Origin: Ectocarpus siliculosus | Lineage: Eukaryota; Sar; Phaeophyceae; Ectocarpales; Ectocarpaceae | NCBI GenBank assembly: GCA_000310025.1 | Contig: FN647938.1 | Coordinates: 982,002 to 1,004,978 of the forward strand | Length of the DNA: 22,977 nucleotides | Direction of reading: 5' to 3' | Shown: piece after piece, positions 9,901-21,900 of the stretch | How positions within the stretch are numbered: position 1 is the first letter of the stretch | How the letters are laid out: each line of letters opens with the position of its first letter | The notes under the pieces: model-generated | What the model was told of the DNA's origin: nothing | Seen by the model: the letters and a program-made list of their open reading frames with translations, nothing else | Databases searched by the model: none | Translations under genes and position numbers: made by a program

Positions 9901-12900
9901 TTGCTGGTGGGACGGAAGGCACCATTGCGGTTTGTTTCCATCCAAGTCCCACGGAATGATTTCCCAACCATTTGTGTCTCCTCTACATACTGCCCACCGG
10001 TTGTCACTTGTGCTAACGGCTGCCGTGCTTCTCGTATTGCGTGGCTTCGAAATCGCGTTTTGTCTGTTTCGTGCACGTATCTCCGCTGGGTGCCTACCCG
10101 TGGCCATGTGTATCGTGCTAACTGGTGCTGTGTTTCTCATTTGTGTGGTTTTAGTGTATGGTTTACATCCACCCTTTGGTCTGTTTCATGCACGCGGTCG
10201 CCTGCCTGTCCTTGCTGTGCAGACTCTACACTCGCCAGTTGCTGGTCCAAGGTCGACGGCTGCTCTTATCGTCGGGAAGATGGGCGCAATCGAGCTGCCT
10301 CAGGTAGGAAGAGTCATGGTATCGTGTAGGGCAAAATGAAGAACAACGGACGCATGAAACGAAATCACGCTAAGAGAAGACGCACGTCACTAGATGATTC
10401 ATTCATGGCGCACCGCAGCACCCGTCTGTGTAGCGTGTGTGTGTTCTGAAAGTTTTTGGCTGGTGTTTCGTATTCTCGGCAGAACGTGAGATGCGCGTCC
10501 CGATGGGGAGAGCCGAAGGCAGCATCTGATTCGCAGGCGCAGGAACAATCAAGCCGTATTTTTCGTATCTACCGTCGCGTATTTTCGTCTCCTTTTTTTA
10601 TGGCCGTGCTTATCACACTTTTCGACGTTGTGTCGAGTAGGACCCGTCTTTGCCTGCAGGGTCTCGCGGATGTCCTCGTGGTGGTGTGCTGCACCTGTGT
10701 TTTGGTTGGCTTTGCGTCTGCGTCTCCCTCCCCTGTTACGGGTCACTATTTGGTTTGTGACAACCAGTCCTGTTGTTCTCCCTCTCTCTCTCTCTGTCCC
10801 GATTGCACACGCTCAAACACCCACACGTATCCCCGCGGGCGCTTCGCAGGACAAGTGGCCTGAGTTACTCCCCACCTTGCTGGGCAACGTCACCGGGGAA
10901 TTCGAGGAGAGGGTCAAGGTGGCCACGCTGCAGGCGCTGGGCTACATGTGCGATGACGTGAGTCCTCCTGCCCTAGCGACTTTGCTGTCAAGTTTTTTTT
11001 CTTGAACAGCGGAATGTTGTACTGTTTTGTGCCTCGGCGCTGGCCCGTGGCGTGTCACATATCGTTTACAGAAACCCCCCCTTTTTTTTTTGCTGGAACG
11101 ATGAACAACTACGTTCATGTGCCCAACCAATCCTCTGTCCCTTGACATGTCACGCATGGTATACAGCAGCCATTGTTTTTGTTTTCTGGGACGAACAGCT
11201 ACGCTCATGTTCCAGATGACCCTCTTGCTCGCCTCGACGTGTCACATCTTATGCATATCCAGAAGCCATTTTTTGTGCTGCCACGACAAACAGCTACGCT
11301 CATGTTCTTAACGAACCCTCTGTCCCTTGACGTGTCACGCATGGTATACAGCAGCCATTTTTTTTGTTTTCTGGGACGATGAACCACTACGCTCATGTTC
11401 CAGATAATCCTCTTCCACGGCCATACATTGACATACAAGCACAGAAAAATGTTCCCGTTCGAGAGATAGGCAACCTTCTTTTTTTGCTATATTTTTGTGA
11501 TGGCAGTGGGAACCCGAGGACATGAACGAGGGGCAATCGAACCAGATCCTGACGTGCATCGTTGACGGGATGAGGCCGGACAGGCCACCGGCTATCCGCG
11601 GGGCGGCGGCCCGGGCCCTGATCAACTCGCTCGACTTTACGAGGAGCAACTTCGAGACACAGCAGGAGCGCGACGTTATCATGCAGGTGCGGTTTGGACA
11701 GCCGTAGGTTTGTAGCCCCTGGTGGCGTGGCAATCCGTGTTCCCTGTACCACGGGGTTAGTTACCGTTGCGGTCGTCATTGTTGTTGTCCTAACACTTGT
11801 GGGTCACAATCCAACCGTGTATGTTTCTCTCTCGTCCGTTTGTTGGTTGCAACACTTGGCTTCCTCTCGTTGACATGACCTTGATCAAGGCCACCATCTG
11901 ACGAGGACGAGAACGAGTGGATTCCCTCTTCTCACACCGTTTTTTTTATTTTCCTGTCAGGTGGTGTGCGAAGCGACCCAGTGCGCCGACGCGAACGTCC
12001 GGAAAGCGGCGTACGAAGCCATCTGGACGATCGCCACCCTCTACTACGACCGCCTGCAGGCCTACATGCAGCCCCTCTTCGAGCTGACGCTGGAGACCAT
12101 CCGGAAAGATCAGGAGGACGTCGCTCTCAACGCCATGGAGTTCTGGAGCAGCCTCTGTGACGAAGAGGTTTGGCTCCTCCCCCCCCCCCCCCCCTTTTTT
12201 GTATGCATGCGAACGTTGATTTGGTGCCTTTTTTTGTTTTGCATGTGTTTTTTTTTTTTGCCTGAAAGTTGGCTCCTGTGTTGTTTCTTGTTAATTTTTT
12301 CGACCAAGATTGTCATGCCCGCTGCCCTAATTTTTTCCTGTTGCTTTGTTTAAGGAGAGCCCCGGCCGCCACAAGCGGTGATGTTAAATTAGTTTTGTTC
12401 TTGGCGGTGGCGGAAGAACAACAGACCAGGATATAAGAACAATTATGCCCTCCCGCCCCTCGGCTTGTTTGTGTTGTTTTCTCGTTGTGCAGCTTGAGAT
12501 CATGGACGAAAACGCCTACGAGAGGGAGCCCGGGACCTCCCGGGTGTCTCAAAACTACGTGAAGCTGGCCCTGAAGTCGTTGATGCCGGTGGTGCTGGAG
12601 ACACTTTCCAAGCAGGATGAGGACAGTGCCGACGACTTGGAGCACTGGGATCTCGGTACGTCACAGGCAACGGGGAGGGGAGAAGAAGCGCAGTAGGGGT
12701 CCCTGTTTGGTGCTGGCACCGTAAGGTTGCGAGTCAGCGCACAGGGGTGCGAACGACTTTCAAAGCGCAATTTCTCCACGACCAGGAGGTTACCACTGTC
12801 GAAAAGGGCGGTTTTGGAAATGTCTCATGGAGAGCTTTCCTGAGAGGTATCAGTTGGCGCTCGCACCCTCCTGGTTGTGGAGAAGTAACGTTTTGAACAT

Positions 12901-15900
12901 CGTTCGCACCCCCGTGTGCGCTGACTCGCAACCTTACGGTATGTGCCCAGAAATTCCACCGGTACTATACCCGACACCGGTGCTATTCACAACAGGGATA
13001 GTGCCATATAGGTTTTCGTATAGAAGTGGACGCTCATGCCCAGAGATTTGACCGGCACTAGATAGGGACCCCTTACCAGAGTTGTAGCGCGTAGGCCGGT
13101 ACGAACGGAGGAGAGGGAAGGGCTAGGCAGGCGGAGATACTGTAGGGGGTGCGGGACACACGTTGGTAGGGGGGATGTTAAACGGGGCATATGTGCACAT
13201 GCGCTCAAGCAGGAGGGTTTTGTCATGCAGTTTGCGTGTCATTGGAGTAGTACTGTACCTCGGTAGGACCGCTAAAGTGACAGAGTTGTGCCAACCCCAT
13301 CGAAGTCAGCGAGGCGGAAAACAATCCCTGGCGGGTGTTCCACCCCTTGTGTCCGGATTCTAGTTCTGCTTTTGGCAAGAAAGAGCCTGGTCGTCCCTAC
13401 CTCAGAGCACAGACCCTAGACGACTAAATCACTCGTAGAACCTCCCTGATTGTATCACAACCCTCTTTTTATTTTTTTGTCCATCGGTTTTATTCGGCAC
13501 CCCAATAGTTTCTGGTGGGTACAGAAAGGTTCCTCTCCTGCGGCGCTTGCCTTCGATTTAAAGAATATGAAATCACAGCTTTAACCTACCTACCTCCCCC
13601 CCCCCCGCCTTCGAATCATATTCTCAGCCAAGGCGGGGGCGACTTGCTTGCGGCTCATCGCGCAGCTGGTGGATGACGACGTGGTGGACCAGATGGTGCC
13701 GTTTGTGACGGAGAACATCCAGTCGGCCAACTGGCGGCAGCGCGAGGCGGCAGTGATGGCCTTCGGGGCAGTGCTCGAGGTGAGAGGTGATGTTGCGATG
13801 CTTGGAGGTGATCTCTGGTCTTGGCTGTCCCTCCGTTCGGTTGCTTTCGTTATTGTTGTTGATTTGTTGATGACGATGCTCTTGTTGCTGATGGTGTTGT
13901 TGTCGTCGTCATGGCTTTTGTTGTTGTTGTTGTTGCTGCTGATGGTGTTTTTGTCGTCGTCGTCGCCCTTGCTGTTGATGATAATGATGCTCTTGTCGTT
14001 GTTGGTAAAGGGGGGGGTGCTCTTTTGTTGTTGTTTCTGCTGTTTTTGTTGAGGATGATGATGATGATGATGTTGTTGTTATCGTCGTGTTTGGCATTGG
14101 AAGGAGTTTTGACCCCTCTACCCGCCGCGTCCTTTTTCTTTTTTTTAATCTTCATAGCTGTTGTCACCGGGCTTGACGTTGTGCGGCGCCTTGACCCCTC
14201 TACCGTGTTTTAAGTTGTGCCGTCATGTGATGATGTGTCGGTGCGGCATGACGGTGTCGGTGCGGCATGTGATGATGAGTCTCGTAGTCGACGAAACCTC
14301 ACGTACGGGTGGTTGGCCAACGTGTCTGGTAGTTACTTGTTGGCGAAGGGGATACAAGAGTCCCACGCCTAGTTCTCAGCACGTCTCTCCCGTCTGTTTT
14401 TTTTTTTTTCATCACTGGTGCCCCCCCGCCGCTTTGCTATTAGCCGTTTGTTCAGTCTTGAGCAGCTCTTAAGCGTGTGCACTAAGCCTCATCTCTCCGC
14501 ATCACCACATCCAAGTGTATCTTTCTCGTTAACCTCATGCCACTACATCATTGCTGCCGTCGTGACGTACCGTATCGATCGCCAGGGGCCTACCGTCGAG
14601 AAGCTGTCCCCCCTGGTGCAGTCGGCGATGCCGATCCTCATCGGCCTGATGCGCGACCCTCACGTCATGGTGAAGGACAGCGCTACCTGGACCATCGGGA
14701 AGATCTGCGAGCTGCACGGTACGCTGAATAGCACCAGACATGACGAGATCTCGACTACGAGTACGGGTGGCGTAGTCATCGTGGGACCCGCGATTCCCGT
14801 CGCGTCTTGTCAAGGCACTTAGTGCCAAGTCAATATCTAGCGATTCTCGTCGCTCAACCCTGTGTATCATTCACGTGCCCTCGTTGCAGGCACTGTCGGA
14901 CACGTCACGGTCCACTCGAGCCAGCCGTAAGCGCTCTTGTTTTCCGAGCAATCTGCCGTTTTTTCCAAGTAGCGTTCCCCTTGTGACACCTGCTGATAAA
15001 GTCAGATATCTACACCGAAAAGCGCATAGGCTGGCGCCAGATTAGATAACACCACACGCATGTGGTATATTTATTGCCAAGACAACAACGACACTTGCAC
15101 TTTTTTTTTTTTCGTCAAATGCCGCGTTTTCAGGTCCCTCCATCCCTGCGGACGTGCTCACCCCGCTGGTGGAAGCCCTGCTGCTGGCGCTCAAGGACAC
15201 TCCCCGGGTGTGCTCCAAGGCGTGCTTCGCGCTGCACAACTTCGGGGACCAGTTCGAGGACAGCAGGGACGCCGAGACCAACGCGCTGTCGCCGTACCTG
15301 ACCGCCCTCGTGCAGGAGTTGCTCCTGGCGACCCAGCGGGATGACGGTGAGAGGTTGGTTGTGTGGGCAGTAGTAGTAGAACAGGACTGATGTGTGCAGG
15401 GCCAGCCAGGAAAAGCGCAGGCCGGCGGACGGTGCCGATTGGTCCACCTGTTGCATTTGGGACAATTTGGACGTCGATGTTTTGTCTGTCATAGGAGCTT
15501 GTTTTGTTTTTGCGTGTCTGGACGCCCTTGTGCAAGAGCTTCTCTTGTGGAGGGAAGGCGTAACGTGTCACGTACGAGATCAAAAGAGCTTGGCACTGCT
15601 CTACCTGGGTGCTGTTGACCGCGCGAGGGTTCAAGCTTGTCGACGTTCGACATGTATGCTTCTCAACTATGTCACGACGTGAGAAACTAACCAAACAGCC
15701 CGTGTGTCATGTGTTGTTCCGGGTTATCGTTTGTTTCCCATCATGGGAGTTTTTGTAACGAGGCTCGGGCAACAGTGCAGAAGCGATTCTTACGCATCCG
15801 TCTCAGAACGGGGGGCGCAGCAGTAGCAATAAACACGAACGGAGTGTAGTAGGCTTTCGGCCTCGTGCGGACCGCGTTTCCTTCAGTACACCGCTGTGTT

Positions 15901-18900
15901 GCTGAACGCGGCCGGCTGTCCGTCTCACCCAGACTACCGTACCGTCTGACTGGCCGCGAGCATCACAAGGCCAACCCCCCAACTCCCGCCTCCCTGACAA
16001 AAAACAACAGATTATCCAGCCAGTTAGTTTTTGTCCCACTCACTGTTAAGGCTTCAACCCACCCCCCTTCGACTTGTGCTGTGGTTGTATCTCGAACGGG
16101 AATCATTTCTGCGGTGGTTGTTGTTGTGATTGTTGTATTTTCGTGACAACCGTTCCGATCTCTATCCAGCACCTTAATCTGTCCGTGCTGAACTGATGGT
16201 GTATTTTCTTCAAAAAATAACGTATTGTCGCGACAGGATCCGATGCGAACTTGCGCAGCGAGGCGGTAGAGGCCATGAACGTTCTCATCAAGAACTCTGC
16301 GCGGGATATGGTGGAGGTAGTGCGCTCGACGCTGCAGGTGGTCTTGTCGCAGCTGGAGCAGTCGTTCTCCGCGCCCGTGCTGACGGCGGAGGACCGCGAT
16401 AGGTTGCAGGGGCTGCAGTCGCTTCTTTGCGGCAACCTGCAGGTGTGGTGTTTATGCTTTGGGCGTGTGATGTTCATGTGCTTGTGTGTGCGTGTTGTTC
16501 GTTGGCGTCGACCGCTCCAACGGTCTGGGCAATGAACAGGGACGCTGCGTTCTTGATCAAATCCGATTACTTTTGTGTCCCGCGCATTTTGTATCCCTCT
16601 GTTAGTTGATGGTGGTGTATTTTTTCATCGGTGCTTTTGGTGTGCGTGCGTTCGCATTGTGTGTGGTTGTCTCAACCGCTAGTCGACCAATAAAATCATG
16701 TGTCATGCTTGTGTTTACTGTTAACGACAAGATGGACATGTAAGGGGAAAGCTACCCGTCTGGCCAAAGAAAATGCGCCCATCTCAGAAGAATATGGGAA
16801 ACATTTCGGCTTTTCTTTTCTCTAATCATACCTTGGCTTTTCTTGCTTCTTTCCTTTTTTCTTTGTCGCACTTGTTCGTGTTTTTGCGGCATACGAAAAC
16901 CATCGACCAACATGGACTGTTCCTACTACATATGATATGTATGACAGGTAATTTGCATCAAATTCGGGAAAGAGGTGGTACCGTACTCGGACCGCATCAT
17001 GAACATTCTCGTCGAGGTGTTCAAGAACAAGCAGGCGGTGGCACAGGTGTGTAACGCTCTCTCTCTCTCTTCGTGCTGTTGCTATTTCTGTCGTGTTTTT
17101 TTTGCGTACATGGTACATCCAGCGTCGTGGAAATCTTATGCGAAGCTTTGTGTAGCTTTTCGACAAGCCGATTATGTCTGCCTTCCTTGTCCTCTCCCAC
17201 TTGTGAATCAGCAACAGTGTGCTTGAACATGCACATGCGAGGGATGGATAGCGACAACGATGACCCATGTTCGTTGTTTTGCCTGCGTTTTTCCTCCCGC
17301 CCCCCCGCGCCCGGTGGCGGCCACGAGCAGACGGTTCCACCGCACTTGTTTCCGCGTGTTTCGTCCCTGCTTCCGCTTCCGAAACGCTAGCCTTTGACCT
17401 ATGTAGAAGGCTTCAAATCTTGTGTCCTTTCCCAGCGCTGTTTTTTGCTTTTGTTGCCGCCTTGCACGACCACTTGCCTATTTTCTGGCTTTGATCATTC
17501 TTCTTTTCTTTTTTCTTTTTTGGGAGCAGGAAGAGGCGTTTATGGCTGTGGGTGCTCTTGCGGATCAGATGGAGAAGGCATTCATCAACTACATGGAGGC
17601 CTTCTTGCCGATCCTCACACAGGGGTTGTCCAACAACGCGGAGTACCAGGTGCAGCTCCTTCCGTTGCCGCTGAACCTGCTGCTATTGTCTTCGTCAGGG
17701 TTGATTTGATGGTTGGCTGCTGGTTTTGTTGTTGATCGTTGCTCCTCTCTGTTGTACGGTGATTGCGGCCGCCTGCAGTTGGCTTGATCGTGCTCTTGGT
17801 GTTGGTGTTGTCGATTGAAACTGTTGCTACTGAGTGTTGAGCATGTTAATCGTCAGTCGGCGTATCGCGCCGCTTTTTTTTTTTTTTTTGTGCCTTCAGC
17901 CCAACTGGGTCTGCACGAGGCGACCGTCAAGAGTAAGGCGTGTGATGGATGGCGTGCACAGAAATGAGAATGTACGCGTCCGCTGGTGGCTGATGGCATG
18001 GTCACTCGCAAGTCCGTGCTGCTGTTGCTGTTGATGTGATTGTCGATGTGTTGTAGTTGTTGTGGCTGATGTCATTTGTTGTGTTAGGCTGACTTTGCTT
18101 GGTTGGTGTTGATTCTGTTGCTGATATTGTTGCTTCCATGGGTCCTCAGGTGTGCATCGTCGCCACTGGGGTGGTGGGAGACCTCTGCCGTGCGTTGGAG
18201 AAGGACATCCTGCCGTACTGCGAGCACATCATGGTCTGGTTGATGTTCAACCTTGAGGGGGCCAACATCAACCGGTGAGATTTCCCTCCTGTGTTAGTTG
18301 CGTCTAGTAGCGGGGTGTGTATGCCGGGAGAGTAACGGACAGGTAGGAGCGGTCAAGAATGTACTTTCGTACATTTCTCTTTTTTTTGTGTGTCTCGTGT
18401 GTTTTTTCACCCCGTGTCGTTTCTGCTCTCTCGTCACCTCGATCCACGTTTGTTACTTTTCTCTCACAACTCACCACACAGACTACAAGTATCGCTCCTG
18501 GTATATCTGTCACCCTCTGCCTTTTCTTCATCGAATCCTGTTTCCCCCCTCCTCGGCCAGTGCATACGGTTGGTTGTCCTGTTGCCCTTGTGTTGTTTAC
18601 TACTGTCTGCTATCTGAAGGCTTTCTGACCTGTTTCCCCCCACCCCCCACCCCCCCTCCTGCTGCTTCTTTCGTCCTCTCTCTCTCTCTGCTCTCTCTTC
18701 TCTCTGCTCGCTCTCTCTGCTCGCTCTCCAAACGTGGGGGGATCGTGTACGTGACCTGATGAACCAGGGATGTAAAGCCGGTAGTCCTGGCGTGCTTGGG
18801 AGACATCGCCCTCGCCATTCAGGGGGAGTTCCGGCACTACCTAGAGGTGAACAATCCAAGAGGGGCTGTCTTGGGTGAACAATAATGTCATTGCCAGGGG

Positions 18901-21900
18901 ACAGAGTCGGGGTGGGCAGTATTGTTACTCCGCCTACCGCAAATGGGCGGAGGATCGTGCGTGTGCACTGCTGCAGTGCGTTCACCACCCTGCGAAGTCG
19001 GGGCATGTTCTCATAACTCCCGCAGTGCAATGCGAGTATAAGCTCGTTTTCCCCCATGTTGTTGTTGATGATGATGCTGTCCCCTGCGTTTATATCCGCT
19101 CTGAGCTCTTTTTCCCGATACATCCGCGAAGCCCTCCGAAGTTTAGAGACTAAAACAGCCATGGTAGCTGCTGACAGGCTCACGCAAAGAAGAGGGCCAA
19201 CTCTCCTGCAACACGACTAATCACCTCTCCGCACGCCCATCAAACGATGTTGGTTGTTGTTGTTGTTGTCTGTGTGGCTTGTTGCAGCCGACGATGAACA
19301 TGCTGGCACAGGCCCAGGGTGTCTGCGGCAGCACCGCCGGGCAGGACGAGGACATGGTGGACTACATCAACGTCCTGCGGGAAAGCGTGCTCGAAGCCTA
19401 CTCCGGCATCGTTCAGGTGTGTCTTCAAGACGAAGAGTTGTAGATTCTACGTTTGACGCAACAACAGAAAGTAGCAGACTCTACGCTTACCGAACGGGTT
19501 GGTTGGGTGCTGCATCATCGGTACAGGCAACAATCAGCACTATTTTCTGTGCATATGCTGCGCGCGAAAGCTTTTAGTTGGCCGACCCGCCAGCAGGGAC
19601 CCTCAGTCCCTCAATTGTCCCGGGTGCCCGGAGTATGTACAGCCAGCAGTAGTGCGGGCAAAAGAGTTTCCGCATGCACATGCGCTACCGACCCACCCCA
19701 CTGATTTACACGAAGACGAGCGCCCCCAAGAAGAGTTATCCTAGAGCACAACCTGACGTGTGTCTTCCTCCTACTGCTGCTGCTGCTGCTATTGTTCTGT
19801 AACGTCGGGCGTGTTGTTTTCTCCGGCCTTGGTTCCCTCGTCCTTGCCTTGGATGACGACATGGACATGGACATGGACATGGACATGGCCAGGGCCTCAA
19901 CGAGGAAAACAACAACCAGACGCATGCGCTAGTACCGTCCTTGCCGGCGTTGATGACGTTCCTCGAGGTAAGCGTGTCAGTCTAAGTGTACCAGGTGCAT
20001 GTGAACACGTTTGTCTGTACGCTATGACTGGCATCGACCGCGCTAACGGGCTGACCAATCAAGGACGCCGCCACGTCTAAGTGCGGCTATAAAGTGCGTG
20101 TTTTGGTGTTTTTTGTTGTCTGTCTCATATTTCCATTATGGACGCCAGTGTTTGCCAGCGTTGATGTTCCTCGATGCAGGGTGTTGGTGTCATCGCAGAA
20201 TCTAGTGTGGACGACATTTTTTCCCCTGTCTGTGTACGATAATCCGTAGATTTTGTGGGCCCTTTCACAGGGGTTGCGCAGGGAGAAAGCCACGCGAAAA
20301 AACGGGTGTGTGTGTGTGTATGTGTTTTGTTGTCCACTTTCGTTCCGCTGTGCCTGCGTCGTTGTTCTAATGGCGAGAAAGGTTGAATGCATAAGTGGCG
20401 TCATTGAGATTATCAATACTACTGGTGTTGTTTAGTGGGTTGGATTTAGGGACGGAGAAAAAACGCTGCCAGCATCAAGTTTCACGTTCCTGTGGCCTTC
20501 CAGGAATACCACACACGCGTCCCATGTATGCATCTATATCCAGCATCGAAAAGGAATCGACGATATCGCTTGCATTGCTGCACGTGATGCTCAACGCGGT
20601 GTCGGGCGAAAAAAAACCCGGCCGCTTGCGATTGTGTTGGGGCGGGGCGTATTCAAAGTCGCACCAGAAATTCTGTTTTGATTCTCTGGGGCAACCCACA
20701 TGTGCACGACGTTTCTGACTCGCGCGTGATGAGGCGTGCTTTTTCGCCTCCCTCCATGTGTGTTGATTTCCTACTTCGTACCGCCGATCGTGATTGTCGT
20801 TCCCAACACCGGCATCCCCGACATTTTTTACCCTCATTTTTTGGGTTTTCTACACCACCTGTCCACCCTTGTTTCCGTTGTCTTGGCCGCACGTACAGCA
20901 ACTGGCGGCCGACACCAACAAGGACGACGACGTCCTCAAGACAGCTATCGGGGTTGTCGGAGACCTCGCGCAAGGCCTGGGGGCGGCGCAGGCGCCCAAC
21001 CTCCGTACCCCTGGAGTGCTTGCGTTGCTTCGAGTGAGTCGAGTGCTGTTTTTCGGGAGGGCGGAGGGCGGGGGGGGAAGGATGCGACAGATGGCTATTG
21101 ATAGGATTCCACCACCTGTTGCCTGTTTTCTTCTTTTCATGTTTGACCTGTCCCACAAAAACACAAAAAGTATTTCAATTACTTGTTCGTATAATATATT
21201 ATATTATATTATGTGATATTAAATTATATGCCCTACAGGCAGTCGTGGCTCCGATAGAAGAGTGTACGTTATAAGAGGTGGCTCCGATATAAGACGGTCG
21301 AAATGTCACGACTTGGACCCTCTCTAGCATATTGTAGTTGAGTACTCTCTTATTCCGGTACATGTAAGAGGTGGGTCCGATATAAGAGGGTCCGGGGCCT
21401 TTGTCACACCACCCTTTTATATCGGAGCCACGACTGTATATGTGTTTTTTTTACGATTTAGTGATCCGTTCCGGGCAACAGGTTTCAACGAGCTCTTTGT
21501 GTACCGGGTTCGGGTAAGTACTGTAAGGTAGACGGTGGCGCAGGCATCACTTGTTGATAAATTACCATTGGAACTACAAATATTGTGTTGTCAAAGAATG
21601 ACAGCATGTGATGTGCTGTGCCGGGGTCCTCAGCCCCACGTGTTGCAAGCATAGCTCGGTCAGCCCGTTTCAAATGCCAGGTCGATATGCTGTCGGGCTA
21701 GGGTGTGTGCGGGACGAGCCACGTTTTCCCTCGGGTGCTGCAGTGCTCCCACGCCGTACCTGCGTCTTGACTGCATGAACAGCAGCGTCTGTTCACGCGC
21801 GACTTGCTGCCATGCGCTACAAAAGTACGGCTCTAGTGACGAAGGCCGTCTCTTCGACTCCACCTATCTCCTCCGATACTCGCTCTCTTATTGTGACTTT

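Larger units (their letters stand above)
6989..11686 (+). other. KPNB1: Importin beta exons 1-6: N-terminal HEAT repeats (residues 1-220)
   Basis: Exons 1 and 2 share a split Asp codon (residue 14, phase 1 intron) and encode the first helix pair (MDLVTLLGNCQNP, then HATRKQAEDALEQAG). Exon 3 (34-97) holds the second repeat with GLYIKV and W80. Exon 4 is only 27 codons (98-124, ending IELPQ) and joins directly to DKWPELLP of exon 5. Exon 6 (161-220) ends SNFETQQERDVIMQ. In the family this part forms most of the RanGTP-binding surface, and FG-nucleoporins bind around HEAT repeats 5-6. Placement rests on residue-by-residue similarity to the animal protein, and no residues appear to be missing at the junctions. 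Confidence 0.93.
11961..16442 (+). other. KPNB1: Importin beta exons 7-12: central HEAT repeats with acidic loop (residues 221-578)
   Basis: Exon 7 opens with the conserved VVCEATQC and ends FWSSLCDEE. Exon 8 contains QDEDSADDLEHWDL (330-343), matching the acidic HEAT-8 loop of the family, which contacts Ran and the importin-alpha IBB helix. It has fewer consecutive acidic residues than the human loop. Codons 344 (Ala), 439 (Gly) and 510 (Gly) are split by phase 1 introns 8, 10 and 11. Exon 11 (440-509) includes SKACFALHNFGDQFED, where animals have a Trp-Ala-Phe stretch. Exon 12 ends LQSLLCGNLQ. Confidence 0.92.

Noticed and set aside
9652-10329. 225-codon plus-strand ORF ending at exon 4
   Set aside because: It crosses decayed repeat copies and is in a different frame from the importin exon 4 codons.
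13648-14052. Leu/Val-rich tail after importin exon 9, resembling membrane helices
   Set aside because: It is read-through into TTG simple sequence; the donor at 13780 and the resumption of the importin alignment at 14586 show it is intron.
18464-19183. 239-codon minus-strand ORF
   Set aside because: Antisense to exon 16 and simple CT repeats; low-complexity translation.
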